From Lachnoclostridium edouardi (GTDB taxonomy: Bacteria; Bacillota; Clostridia; Lachnospirales; Lachnospiraceae), in assembly GCF_900240245.1 (NCBI RefSeq), contig NZ_OESQ01000001.1, forward strand, positions 2,288,501 through 2,352,500: 64,000 bases of DNA. The letters run 5' to 3'. Numbering within the stretch: position 1 is the stretch's first letter; each line of letters opens with the position of its first letter. Positions 16,646 to 24,555 of this stretch are shown here, one piece after another. The position numbers and the translations under genes are program-made. The notes beneath the pieces were generated by a model. The model did no database searches. It was given only the letters and a program-made list of their open reading frames with translations, and had not been told where the DNA came from.

Positions 16646-17290
16646 TTGAATGTATTTGAAGCTGTGAAGCAGTCCGTTACAACAAGACAGGCTGCGGAGC
16701 ATTATGGAATCCATGTAGGTCGGAACGGAATGGCTTGCTGCCCGTTCCATAACGATAAAACCCCAAGCATGAAGCTGGATCGGCGTTACCACTGCTTCGG
16801 CTGCGGTGCGGATGGGGATGTGATTGATTTTGCCGCCGCCCTGTATGGGCTGGGAAAGAAAGAAGCCGCCGTACAGCTGGCACAGGACTTCGGACTTTCC
16901 TATGAGGGCTGGAAACCGCCGGGAAAGGCAAAAAAGCCCAAGCCCCGGCAGAAATCCCCGGAGGAACAGTTTCAGGAAGCAAAGAACCGCTGCTTCCGTA
17001 TCCTTGCCGATTATCTCCATCTGCTTCGGGCATGGAGAAAGGATTATGTCCCGCACTCCCCGGAGGAAGCCTTTCATCCCCGGTTTGTGGAAGCCTTACA
17101 GAAGCAAGCCCAAGTGGAATATCTGCTGGATGTGCTGCTGTTCGGGGAAACAGAGGAAAAAGCGGCTTTGATTACGGACTACGGAAAGGATGTGATACAG
17201 CTTGAACAGCGAATGGCAGAGCTTGCAGCCGCAGACGCAGCAAGAACTAAAAAGCACTATGAACGCCATGCAGCCGCCCCAGAGCGTTGA
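16646..17290 (+). CDS. CHC2 zinc-finger primase-like protein
   Basis: A 214-residue protein. The N-terminal DnaG-type zinc finger is visible: CCPFHNDKTPSMKL then YHCFGCGADGDVIDF, with C32, H35, C50 and C53 as ligands. The Toprim domain of full DnaG is absent and the C-terminal half is helical. It starts at TTG 16646, with AAGGAGGG at 16632-16639. It is coupled to the VapE-type helicase gene, whose likely start lies 32 nt before this stop. The pair resembles the replication modules of satellites and IMEs. Confidence 0.85.
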   Translation: MNVFEAVKQSVTTRQAAEHYGIHVGRNGMACCPFHNDKTPSMKLDRRYHCFGCGADGDVIDFAAALYGLGKKEAAVQLAQDFGLSYEGWKPPGKAKKPKPRQKSPEEQFQEAKNRCFRILADYLHLLRAWRKDYVPHSPEEAFHPRFVEALQKQAQVEYLLDVLLFGETEEKAALITDYGKDVIQLEQRMAELAAADAARTKKHYERHAAAPER

Positions 17291-18596
17291 GGAAATCAAG
17301 GCGGGGCTGGAAACTACCGAGAAAGGCGGTGTCCGTCAGAGCATACGGAACTGCCTGACCGTATTCCAGCGTGACCCGCTGCTTTCCGGGGCTATCGCAT
17401 ACAACATCCTGACCGACCGCAAGGACATCATAAAGCCCATCGGCTTCCACAGGGAAAGCACCGCCCTAAACGATACGGACATGAAGTATCTGCTTCTCTA
17501 TCTGGAAGAAACCTACGGGCTTACCAATGAGAAAAAGATTGATAACGCCATCGGGATTGTGGCGAATGAAAACAAGTACCATCCCATCCGGGACTATCTC
17601 AATACCCTTGTGTGGGACGGGACAGAACGAATCCGTTTCTGCCTGCGGCACTTTCTGGGGGCTGACGCAGACGATTACACCTATGAAGCGTTGAAGCTGT
17701 TCCTGCTGGGTGCAATCTCACGAGCCTTTCAGCCGGGGTGCAAGTTTGAAATCATGCTCTGTCTGGTAGGCGGTCAGGGGGCTGGCAAGTCCACCTTCTT
17801 TCGACTGCTGGCAGTCCGGGACGAGTGGTTCTCCGATGATTTGCGGAAGCTGGACGATGACAATGTGTACCGCAAGCTGCAAGGTCATTGGATTATCGAA
17901 ATGTCAGAAATGATGGCAACTGCCAACGCCAAGAGTATTGAGGAAATCAAGTCGTTTTTAAGCCGGCAGAAAGAAGTTTACAAGATACCCTATGAAACCC
18001 ACCCGGCAGACCGCCCCCGTCAGTGCGTGTTTGGCGGCACTTCCAATGCCCTTGACTTCCTGCCCCTTGACCGTTCCGGCAACCGCCGCTTTATCCCGGT
18101 CATGGTGTATCCAGAGCAAGCCGAGGTTCACATTTTGGAGGATGAAGCCGCTTCCAGAGCCTATATCGAGCAGATGTGGGCGGAAGCGATGGAGATTTAC
18201 CGAAGCGGCAGGTTCAAGCTGGCTTTCAGCCCCGCCATGCAGCGGTATCTCAAAGAACACCAGCGGGATTTTATGCCGGAGGACACCAAAGCCGGGATGA
18301 TACAGGCATATCTTGATAAGTACACCGGGAGCATGGTCTGTTCCAAGCAGCTCTACAAGGAAGCCTTAAACCATGCCTTTGACGAGCCGAAGCAATGGGA
18401 AATCCGGGAAATCAACGAGATTATGAACCAGTGCATTTCCGGCTGGCGGTACTTCCCGAACCCAAGAATGTTTTCAGAATATGGCAGACAAAAGGGCTGG
18501 GAGCGTGAAAACCCGGCAACGGACTCCGGCAACCCGTCTGAAAAAATGATGGATGGTTTTGTGGAGGTCACAGAACAGATGGAGCTTCCATTCTGA
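17259..18596 (+). CDS. VapE-family superfamily 3-like helicase/ATPase
   Basis: A 445-residue VapE-family P-loop protein: Walker A LVGGQGAGKSTF, then DNVYRKLQGHWIIEMSEMM (Walker B region), then FGGTSNALDFLPLDRSGNRR (sensor/arginine finger), as in phage and satellite replicative helicases. It likely unwinds the element's origin with the CHC2 primase. I prefer ATG 17259 to the in-frame ATG 17202, because the latter overlaps the primase by 89 nt. Directly downstream is an iteron-like region that could be its origin. Confidence 0.85.
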   Translation: MNAMQPPQSVEEIKAGLETTEKGGVRQSIRNCLTVFQRDPLLSGAIAYNILTDRKDIIKPIGFHRESTALNDTDMKYLLLYLEETYGLTNEKKIDNAIGIVANENKYHPIRDYLNTLVWDGTERIRFCLRHFLGADADDYTYEALKLFLLGAISRAFQPGCKFEIMLCLVGGQGAGKSTFFRLLAVRDEWFSDDLRKLDDDNVYRKLQGHWIIEMSEMMATANAKSIEEIKSFLSRQKEVYKIPYETHPADRPRQCVFGGTSNALDFLPLDRSGNRRFIPVMVYPEQAEVHILEDEAASRAYIEQMWAEAMEIYRSGRFKLAFSPAMQRYLKEHQRDFMPEDTKAGMIQAYLDKYTGSMVCSKQLYKEALNHAFDEPKQWEIREINEIMNQCISGWRYFPNPRMFSEYGRQKGWERENPATDSGNPSEKMMDGFVEVTEQMELPF

Positions 18597-18605
18597 AAAT
18601 GACAG

Positions 18606-18794
18606 CCCGTTGCACCCCCTGTTGCTATCCCGTTGCCGAGCCCGTTGCCGGGGAAAATCCCTTATTTCCGGGCTTTTCTCCCCTATGACAACCAAAACAA
18701 CAGAAAAATAAAAGAAAAGTATAAATAGTAACCACCGCCAGATTGAGACTGTTTGCAAGGTCTTCCTGCGCCCGTTGCCGGACTTCGTTGCCGA
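18606..18794 (+). other. candidate iteron origin of replication of IME 1
   Basis: Six direct copies of CCCGTTGC-like repeats occur: 18606, 18618, 18629 and 18641 (11-12 bp spacing) and 18771 and 18784. The two clusters flank a strongly AT-rich segment, 18689-18732. It lies immediately downstream of primase and helicase genes, as in SaPI-type satellites, where Rep-binding iterons flank an AT-rich melting region. Confidence 0.5.
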
Positions 18795-18904
18795 CACCCT
18801 CTGTCTAGCTATTTTCATGTGCGCAGGCAATGAGCCAAGCGGATACGCTTGCGTAGCCATTTGGCGAATGCTGCGACAACGATAGTTATGGAGGATAACT
18901 GCCT

Positions 18905-19138
18905 ATGGCGAATAATAAGATGAATATTGAAGGAAAAAATTACTCAGATATTCCGGTGTGGCGTAGATATACGCTTACCATTGAGGAAGCAGCCAGATAT
19001 TATCATATCGGCGAGGGGAAACTGAGAACGCTTATTGACACACATCCCAATGAGGATTTTTATGTGATGAACGGCAATCGTGCCCTCATTAAGCGTGAGA
19101 AATTTGAACGGTATCTGGATCAGGCTACTGCTGTGTAA
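18905..19138 (+). CDS. xis: excisionase (Tn916 Xis-like) of IME 1
   Basis: A 77-residue MerR-like winged-helix excisionase: RRYTLTIEEAARYYHIGEGK for the HTH, LRTLID, and ALIKREKFERYLDQ at the C terminus, the Tn916-type Xis pattern. It binds near element ends and favours excision by the neighbouring integrase. ATG 18905 follows TGGAGGAT. It is intact although the integrase next to it is broken. Confidence 0.85.
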   Translation: MANNKMNIEGKNYSDIPVWRRYTLTIEEAARYYHIGEGKLRTLIDTHPNEDFYVMNGNRALIKREKFERYLDQATAV

Positions 19139-19248
19139 ACAGAGCTGACAGATTTACCGATTTCACATGATATAACTATGCGGAGAGCTGGATTTGTGTT
19201 ATGATAAGAGTGCAAGTCTGGCTCTCTTTTTTGAAAGGAGAGTTCACG

Positions 19249-20448
19249 ATGAGTGAGAAAAGACGAGATAACCGTAATCGGATTTTGCGAGAGGGCGAGT
19301 ACCAGCGTAAAGATGGGAGGTATCGGTTCCGCTATATTGATGAGGACGGAAAAGAGAAAAATGTATACAGTTGGCGTTTGGACAAGAATGACCCAATGCC
19401 AAAAGGGAAGAAGCGGGAGCCTTCCCTGCGTGAGAAAGAAAAACAGATTGAAGCGGATTTGTTTGACCGTATCGTAACCAACGGTGGCAACTATACTGTT
19501 TTGGAACTGGTGGAAAAGTATGTTTCATTGAAAACAGGAGTTCGTCACAATACGGTTGCCGGATATAAAACGGTCATCAATATGCTGAAAAAAGAGAGTT
19601 TTGGGAATCTGAGAATTGACAAGGTGCGTTTGTCAGACGCAAAGGCATGGCTGATTAAACTCCAGCAGATAGATGGTCGGGGATATAGTTCCATTCATTC
19701 TATCCGGGGAGTTCTCAGACCGGCGTTTCAGATGGTGATATATGATGATTTGCTTCGTAAAAATCCTTTTGAATTTGAGCTTGCATCCGTCATTGTCAAT
19801 GATTCTGTTACCAGAGAAGCAATTACCCGAAAGCAGCAGAGAGATTTATTGAAGTTTATTCAGGAAGATAAACATTTCAGCAGATACTATGATGCAATCT
19901 ATATTCTTTTTCACACAGGACTTCGAATCTCAGAGTTCTGTGGGCTGACGGTTTCAGAAATCGAGTTTGGAGAAATGCGTATCAAGGTAGACCATCAGTT
20001 ACAGCGTACCGTACAGATGCAGTATGTAATTGAAGAACCAAAAACTGACAAAGGCATCCGCTATGTGCCGATGACGGAAGCTGTCGCAGCGTGTTTTCGC
20101 AGAATCATTGCCAACCGCAAGACACCAAAAGTTGAACCGATGGTGGAAGGATATGCAGGATTTTTGTTTCTGGATAAAAACGATATGCCGATGGTTGCCC
20201 TTCACTGGGAAAAGTATCTAGAGCATATCATTCAGAAATACAACAGGATTTATCGCATCTAGATGCCGAAAGTTACCCCGCATGTATGCAGGCACACCTT
20301 TTGCTCTAATATGGCAAAATCCGGGATGAATCCGAAAACCTTGCAGTATATCATGGGTCACGCAGACATCAGTGTAACCTTGAACACTTACACCCATGTG
20401 AATTTTGATGATGCAAAGGAAGAAGTATATCGGATAGCGAATAGTTAA
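19249..20448 (+). pseudogene. int: tyrosine integrase of IME 1, interrupted by an amber codon
   Basis: The gene reads as a 399-codon Tn916-type integrase: N-terminal arm-binding domain (to about residue 65), SAM-like core-binding domain, and a catalytic domain with R226 in TGLRISEFCGL. TAG at 20260-20262 (codon 338) stops translation just before MPKVTPHVCRHTFCSNM, which carries the HxxR box, and before the later His and nucleophilic Tyr (NTYTHVN). The frame is open on both sides and no other damage is seen. Without readthrough or reinitiation the product lacks catalytic residues. The start is ATG 19249 with AAAGGAG. It is clearly related to the IME 2 integrase at 29232 but diverged. Confidence 0.85.
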
Positions 20449-20453
20449 AAAAG

Positions 20454-20494
20454 CCCGTTGGTAAGGACGCTTGCTTTACCAACGGATTTACCAA
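20454..20494 (+). repeat. arm-type repeats and dyad at IME 1 right end
   Basis: TTTACCAACGGATTTACCAA at 20475-20494 repeats the IME 1 left-end motif of 4824-4842. Its first half also forms a perfect 10-bp inverted repeat with CCGTTGGTAA at about 20455-20464, right after the integrase stop, which could fold as a terminator hairpin. The role as arm site is inferred from placement and pairing with the other end. Confidence 0.55.
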
Positions 20495-20651
20495 GATTGC
20501 AGGGAAAAACATAAGAAAATACGAGAAGGTTTGAGAAGATACCTTGAAAAGAAAGGAAAACTCAAAAGTCGGAAAACCCTGAAATATCAAGCGTTTGAGA
20601 AGAAATACTGGACTAAAATGGAGATATAAAAAGATGATTAAAGTATTATTT

Positions 20652-20664
20652 ATCTGCCACGGCA
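20652..20664. other. attM, the junction of IME 1 and IME 2
   Basis: Core ATCTGCCACGGCA within a second phosphatase-like 5' end (ATG 20634, MIKVLFICHGN). The left half comes from IME 1's right end and the right half from IME 2's left end. The little open frame continues into IME 2 for 41 codons (stop about 20757) and is not a working phosphatase. Confidence 0.8.
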
Positions 20665-20725
20665 ATATCTTGAAAAGCCCTGAAAAATCCTGTAAAATCA
20701 ATAGATTTACAAAGCAAATAGGCAC

Positions 20726-20749
20726 TTACTACACCACTACTACACCATT
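20726..20749 (+). repeat. arm-type repeats at IME 2 left end
   Basis: Two near-tandem copies of TTACTACACCA (20726 and 20737-20748). The same 12-bp unit TTACTACACCAC is present four times at the other end of IME 2 (30444-30491) and not at the ends of IME 1. About 65 bp inside the core. Confidence 0.6.
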
Positions 20750-20795
20750 TTTTCAGTAAGAGCCTTGAATGACAAAATTGTAAATGGAAAAATTT

Positions 20796-20829
20796 AGCGG
20801 CAGCGTCCTTTGAATGGATTGCTGCCGCT
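20796..20829 (+). repeat. 9-bp inverted repeat in the IME 2 left end
   Basis: AGCGGCAGC (20796-20804) and GCTGCCGCT (20821-20829) form a perfect stem with a 16-nt loop. There is no good T-run after it, so a terminator is not certain. The remaining bases up to 20968 hold no gene I can support. Confidence 0.4.
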
Positions 20830-20968
20830 TGTGTTAGGGACTAATAATAGAATATCTACCCTAAGCAAATGCTCATGTGTGGTAAAGTAACACACAAGAA
20901 TTTTGCAGACAGCAGCACCTATTATTCCGTACCTGTTTATCAAAATTTAGAAAAACTATAATCTCATA

Positions 20969-21020
20969 TTGACTTTTTTCGATTTGAAGCATATACTTAA
21001 ATCAAGAAATTTAGATTTGA
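20969..21020 (+). promoter_or_regulatory. arsR promoter and operator
   Basis: TTGACT (20969-20974) and TATACT (20992-20997) with a 17-bp spacer make a good sigma-A promoter. The dyad-like TAAATCAAGAAATTTAGATTTGA-type element at 20998-21020 follows directly. A near-identical copy in reverse orientation lies at 21386-21408 before the permease gene, so both are likely ArsR operators. Confidence 0.65.
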
Positions 21021-21029
21021 GGTGAGAAC

Positions 21030-21347
21030 ATGGCAAATATTTATGAGGAAAGAGCAAAAATCTTTAAGGCTTTAAGTGATGAGCGTAGGTTACGCATTTT
21101 AGAACTTTTGCAGAATGGCGAAAAGTGTACTTGTACTTTGACCGATGAAGTAAATATGCCTCAATCTTCGCTCTCCTATCACATGAAAATCCTATGTGAA
21201 GCGGGTATTGTGACAGGTCGTGAGGACGGTAAATGGACGCATTACCAAATCAGCAAGCAAGGCAGTGAAAAGGTACTGGCTTTATTGAAAGATACGATTG
21301 CTATTAACGAAACAAATATGAGTTGTAATAAGTGTTCAAATACCTAA
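21030..21347 (+). CDS. arsR: ArsR/SmtB-family metalloregulator
   Basis: A 105-residue winged-helix repressor: FKALSDERRLRILELLQNG, then KCTCTLTDEV, where C33 and C35 match the two cysteines of the ELCVCDL metal-binding helix in ArsR, and the recognition helix MPQSSLSYHMKILCEAGIV. The C-terminal MSCNKCSN may add ligands. It should leave DNA when As(III)/Sb(III)-like ions or an organoarsenical bind. It starts the permease/thioredoxin operon and is probably autoregulated by the element at 20998-21020. Confidence 0.9.
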   Translation: MANIYEERAKIFKALSDERRLRILELLQNGEKCTCTLTDEVNMPQSSLSYHMKILCEAGIVTGREDGKWTHYQISKQGSEKVLALLKDTIAINETNMSCNKCSNT

Positions 21348-21349
21348 AA

Positions 21350-21378
21350 GCCGTTCCAATATGGCAACGGTTTTTTTC
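21350..21378 (+). terminator. hairpin with T-run between arsR and the permease
   Basis: GCCGTT/AACGGT stem separated by about 10 nt and followed by seven Ts (21371-21377). It could end or attenuate the arsR transcript, which would explain why the permease gene has its own ArsR-like operator just after it. Confidence 0.55.
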
Positions 21379-21385
21379 AGAAACA

Positions 21386-21408
21386 TCAAATCGAATTTTC
21401 TTGATTTA
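21386..21408 (-). promoter_or_regulatory. second ArsR-like operator
   Basis: Read on the minus strand this is TAAATCAAGAAAATTCGATT plus TGA, matching the arsR operator at 20998-21020 except for two or three central bases. It lies about 20 bp before the permease start codon. Confidence 0.55.
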
Positions 21409-21428
21409 TGAGAAAGAGAGGTTAGGAT

Positions 21429-22442
21429 ATGCAGGCACTAAAAAGTGTTTGGGATTTCTTTCAGAATGAAATCCTCGGTATGAAATGGCTAAACCAACTG
21501 ATAGGAAATCTATTAGAAGCGTGTGGTCTATCTACCGAAACTCGGTTAGGGGGAAGCGTTCAGTTTTTCATCTACGACACCATAAAAATTATGCTATTGC
21601 TGGGCGTTTTGATTTTGATAATTTCGTATATTCAAAGCTATTTCCCGCCGGAAAGAACCAAAAAGATATTAGGAAGATTTAGAGGAATCGGGGCAAATAT
21701 GATAGCTGCCCTTTTGGGAACAGTTACACCGTTTTGTTCTTGTTCGTCCATTCCATTATTTATCGGTTTTACCAGTGCGGGGCTGCCGCTGGGTGTTACA
21801 TTTTCTTTTTTAATTTCTTCTCCTATGGTAGACCTCGGCTCTCTTGTACTTCTTATGAGCATATTCGGCTGGAAAGTGGCAATCGTGTATGTCCTACTCG
21901 GACTTATAATTGCTGTTGCAGGAGGAAGTTTAATTGAAAAACTACACCTTGAAAATGAAGTAGAGGAATATATTAAAAAAGGAAAATCCGTTGATATTCC
22001 ACAGGAAGAATTGCACTTTAAGGATAGACTTCATTTTGCATGGGAACAGGTTGTATCTACTGCAAAAAAGGTTGCACCTTATGTCTTAATCGGTGTAGGT
22101 ATCGGGGCTATTATTCATAACTGGATACCGGAAGAAATTATTGTCAAGATACTCGGAGATAATAACCCATTTGGTGTAATTATTGCAACGATTGCCGGAG
22201 TACCCATGTATGCAGATATTTTTGGAACAATTCCGATTGCAGAAGCACTACTGGCAAAGGGAGCATTGTTGGGCGTTGTTTTATCTTTTATGATGGGCGT
22301 TACCACTTTGTCTCTGCCGTCAATGATTATGCTTCGTAAAGCTGTAAAGCTTAAACTTTTATGGATTTTTATTGCAATCTGTACTGTCGGAATTATACTG
22401 GTTGGCTATTTCTTTAACACCATTCAGCCACTACTAATTTGA
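21429..22442 (+). CDS. arsP: ArsP-like permease (PF03773 type)
   Basis: A 337-residue membrane protein with about eight to ten hydrophobic segments in two halves. The first half carries TPFCSCSSIPLFIGFTSAGL, the cysteine motif typical of ArsP/SO_0444-type permeases, then FSFLISSPMVDLGSL; the second half carries AGVPMYADIFGTIPIAEALL. ArsP proteins export trivalent organoarsenicals; some relatives have other or unknown substrates. It is controlled by an ArsR protein and followed by two Cys-rich partners, which supports metalloid efflux. SD GAGAGG precedes ATG 21429. Confidence 0.85.
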   Translation: MQALKSVWDFFQNEILGMKWLNQLIGNLLEACGLSTETRLGGSVQFFIYDTIKIMLLLGVLILIISYIQSYFPPERTKKILGRFRGIGANMIAALLGTVTPFCSCSSIPLFIGFTSAGLPLGVTFSFLISSPMVDLGSLVLLMSIFGWKVAIVYVLLGLIIAVAGGSLIEKLHLENEVEEYIKKGKSVDIPQEELHFKDRLHFAWEQVVSTAKKVAPYVLIGVGIGAIIHNWIPEEIIVKILGDNNPFGVIIATIAGVPMYADIFGTIPIAEALLAKGALLGVVLSFMMGVTTLSLPSMIMLRKAVKLKLLWIFIAICTVGIILVGYFFNTIQPLLI

Positions 22443-22456
22443 AATGAGGTAGAAAA

Positions 22457-22651
22457 ATGCACTGCGAAAATGTAAAAGAATGTATTTGTCCCAAAACATC
22501 GTGCCCAAATCATGGGAGGTGTTGTGCTTGCGTCATAAAGCACCGTACAACGGATAGTTTGCCTTATTGCTTGTTCCCAGATAATGGTGGGGATAAAAGC
22601 AATCGAAATCATTATGAGGTTTTGAAAAAACGCTTTGAAAGCGAAAAATAA
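22457..22651 (+). CDS. small Cys-rich protein (DUF6485-like)
   Basis: A 64-residue protein with ten-odd Cys/His positions in the order CENVKECICPKTSCPNHGRC-CACVIKH and then LPYCLFP. Such proteins accompany ArsP-type permease and thioredoxin genes in clostridia and likely bind metal or metalloid through thiolates (inference). ATG 22457 follows GAGGTAG; the gene is 14 nt after the permease. The DUF number is from memory. Confidence 0.65.
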   Translation: MHCENVKECICPKTSCPNHGRCCACVIKHRTTDSLPYCLFPDNGGDKSNRNHYEVLKKRFESEK

Positions 22652-22666
22652 ATGGAGGTATTCATT

Positions 22667-23038
22667 ATGTCATTATTTAACAGAAAAAACAAAGAAGAAA
22701 AAACACTTGCGTGTGCTTGTAATGCCGGCTGCCCGACAAGTGAGGTAACAGAAACCAAGCTGGAAAAAGAGTGTTGCGGAAAAACAGTGGACGGGATTTG
22801 CTGTATTAAGGTTTTAGGTTCTGGTTGCAAAAGCTGTCATGCACTGTTAGAAGCAGCTCAAGAAGCAGTTCATTCAATGGGACTTACCATTGAGGTTGAA
22901 TATATTACAGACATGGAAAAAATTATGCAGTATGGAGTAATGAGTATGCCAGCTCTTGTTGTAAATGAACAGGTTGCTTCTATGGGAAAGGTGTTGAAAG
23001 CAAAAGAAGTAGAAACACTTTTGAAAAAATTGATTTAG
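22667..23038 (+). CDS. thioredoxin-like protein with an N-terminal Cys cluster
   Basis: A 123-residue protein. Residues 1-46 carry CACNAGCP and ECCGKTVDGICC, then a short thioredoxin fold of the MTH895/thioredoxin_3 type starts: IKVLGSGCKSCHALLEAAQE with redox Cys54 and Cys57, and GVMSMPALVVN with the cis-proline. ATG 22667 follows TGGAGG. In ArsR-ArsP operons this protein probably reduces or delivers metalloid species to the permease. Confidence 0.8.
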   Translation: MSLFNRKNKEEKTLACACNAGCPTSEVTETKLEKECCGKTVDGICCIKVLGSGCKSCHALLEAAQEAVHSMGLTIEVEYITDMEKIMQYGVMSMPALVVNEQVASMGKVLKAKEVETLLKKLI

Positions 23039-23183
23039 CAAATCCAGCCGAGCCAGTCAACGGCAAGTAAATGGGCTACGCCCACCGTTGACAGCCCCGT
23101 CTGTCCTTGCTGGTGGGTAATCAAGGGGCGACAGCAAAAAGTGCTGCCGCCCTTTCCCATAATCGAAGAAAGGGGGATTTTCC

Positions 23184-23627
23184 ATGACCGAACAGGAAGC
23201 CTATCAAGAACATATCCGTTATACCCATGATACCTATTGCCGGATTGTTATTCGCCATGCGTCCTTTGACGCTGCCCGTATGCTGGCGGCAAGGTGGAAA
23301 CGGGAAATCTCCCTTGAATATCTGACCGAAGAAAAGTTTGTCCCACTAAGCACCACAGACGAGTATTTTCAAGTGCCGGACTATGGCGAAACCTATCCGT
23401 TTTCTGTCCGGGGGCAGACGATATTTTTAGATAGCTGTTCCCTTGCGGCGGCTCTTGCCGAACTGCCGGAACAGACGCAGGAGGAAATCTTTTTGTATTA
23501 CTTCCAGCACTTGACGCAGAAAGAAATCGGAGAACAAAGCGGCTGGACACGCAGCACAATCGGGCGGCATATCCAGCTTGCCTTGAAGCGGCTGAAAGAG
23601 GAAATGGAGGTGTTGTCCCATGAGTAA
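23184..23627 (+). CDS. sigma-70-like factor of a mobile element
   Basis: A 147-residue protein with a C-terminal region-4 HTH: LAELPEQTQEEIFLYYFQHL, QKEIGEQSGWTRSTIGRHIQ and LALKRLKEEM. It has no clear region 2, as in the short sigma-like proteins of Tn916-type elements. It overlaps the next gene by 8 nt, the pairing also found in the third element at 59675/60099. It likely controls mobilization genes or excision. Confidence 0.8.
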   Translation: MTEQEAYQEHIRYTHDTYCRIVIRHASFDAARMLAARWKREISLEYLTEEKFVPLSTTDEYFQVPDYGETYPFSVRGQTIFLDSCSLAAALAELPEQTQEEIFLYYFQHLTQKEIGEQSGWTRSTIGRHIQLALKRLKEEMEVLSHE

Positions 23628-23820
23628 CCGACTTCTCCCTTATGACACGATAATAAAGGCACATGAGGGCGACCCCATAGCGATACAAGCCGTCCTTGAC
23701 CGATACGCCGGATATATCCGCTATTTCTCCAAGATGAACGGCTATTATAACTCTGATATGGAGGACTACATCAGAACAAAGCTGATTGAAAGCCTGTTCA
23801 AGTTCCGGCTTGACCGTTGA
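23620..23820 (+). CDS. HTH_16-type conjugative-transposon regulator
   Basis: A 66-residue protein: LLPYDTIIKAHEGDPIAIQA, VLDRYAGYI and DYIRTKLIESLFKFRLD, the pattern of the small helix-turn-helix proteins of conjugative transposons. It is translationally coupled to the sigma-like gene. It regulates mobile-element functions by inference from homologues. Confidence 0.8.
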   Translation: MSNRLLPYDTIIKAHEGDPIAIQAVLDRYAGYIRYFSKMNGYYNSDMEDYIRTKLIESLFKFRLDR

Positions 23821-23875
23821 GTTTGGATTGATGATATGATAAAATTAGTCCAATAAATGCGAACGGGAGGTTAGT

Positions 23876-24247
23876 ATGAAAAAAATTATATTGATAATCT
23901 GTACATTAGTCTTTCTTATATCTTTAACTGCGTGTGGCACAAAATTTGATGGTAGTCGTACTGGAAACGATAGTGAATTTATCATGGAATATAGTGTGTT
24001 AAATACAACGGACGCACAGGATTTAACTATTGAATCTGGAGATACAATTAGTGCTAAAATTGTAATAGATAAAGGTAGCTTATCAATAAAAATTCAAAAA
24101 GACGGGGAAGAACCTATCTATGAAAGTAACGGAATTTCCACATCTAATGAGTTTGATGTTGAAATTGATGAAAGCGGAACATACACAGTTGAAGTAACAG
24201 GAAAAAAAGCAAAAGGAAGTGTTAGTTTCATAGTGCAGAGTAATTGA
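23876..24247 (+). CDS. small lipoprotein, IME 2 cargo
   Basis: A 123-residue protein with a lipoprotein signal (MKKIILIIC... LTAC, Cys20). The mature part looks like a single beta-sandwich domain with alternating hydrophobic strands ending VEVTGKKAKGSVSFIVQSN. AT-rich, with SD GGGAGG. The family is not recognised; it may be an adhesion or surface-exclusion protein, but nothing shows this directly. Confidence 0.65.
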   Translation: MKKIILIICTLVFLISLTACGTKFDGSRTGNDSEFIMEYSVLNTTDAQDLTIESGDTISAKIVIDKGSLSIKIQKDGEEPIYESNGISTSNEFDVEIDESGTYTVEVTGKKAKGSVSFIVQSN

Positions 24248-24287
24248 AGAACTTCCAGTTTACTATACTGAACCACCATAAAAACTG

Positions 24288-24360
24288 AATATCCCGCCGC
24301 CCCGCAGCGGCACGCAAAGCAGTAAATCCGAAAAAGATTTGCTGCTTTTTTTGCGCCCAT
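24288..24360 (+). terminator. two-hairpin terminator module (IME 2 copy)
   Basis: GCCGC...GCGGC and then AGCAGTAAATC...GATTTGCTGCT with seven Ts. It corresponds base for base in many positions to the block at 14873-14935 of IME 1. Both stand before mobilization genes after an AT-rich cargo gene. Confidence 0.6.
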
Positions 24361-24555
24361 TTTTGGCAAATTTCAAAATGTTCCGTATTAGACAGTGAAG
24401 CCAAAAAAGGTTGCCTTTTTTTCAGACAGCGGGCAAAAAACAGCTTCCGAAACGCCTTATTGTCGGGAAAGACCGAGCCGCCGGAAAAGTTTTTTCCGGA
24501 AAGTCCGTCATTTTTGCCTTTTGCGGTGTTGTAGGGAGTAAGGGGAGAACGCCAC

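Larger units (their letters stand above)
4731..20664 (+). mobile_element. IME 1: mobilizable element with Avs-like cargo
   Basis: About 15.9 kb between two copies of the att core. From left to right it has arm repeats, TnpV, the Avs-like gene, an XRE regulator, a small Cys protein, a RepA-like protein, DUF3847, a candidate oriT, a C45 hydrolase, a MobA/MobL relaxase, primase, VapE helicase, a candidate origin, Xis and Int. It has a relaxase but no type IV secretion genes, so it is mobilizable rather than self-conjugative. The backbone genes are visibly GC-rich while the Avs and C45 cargo genes are AT-rich, which suggests later capture. Its integrase carries an in-frame amber codon. Confidence 0.8.
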
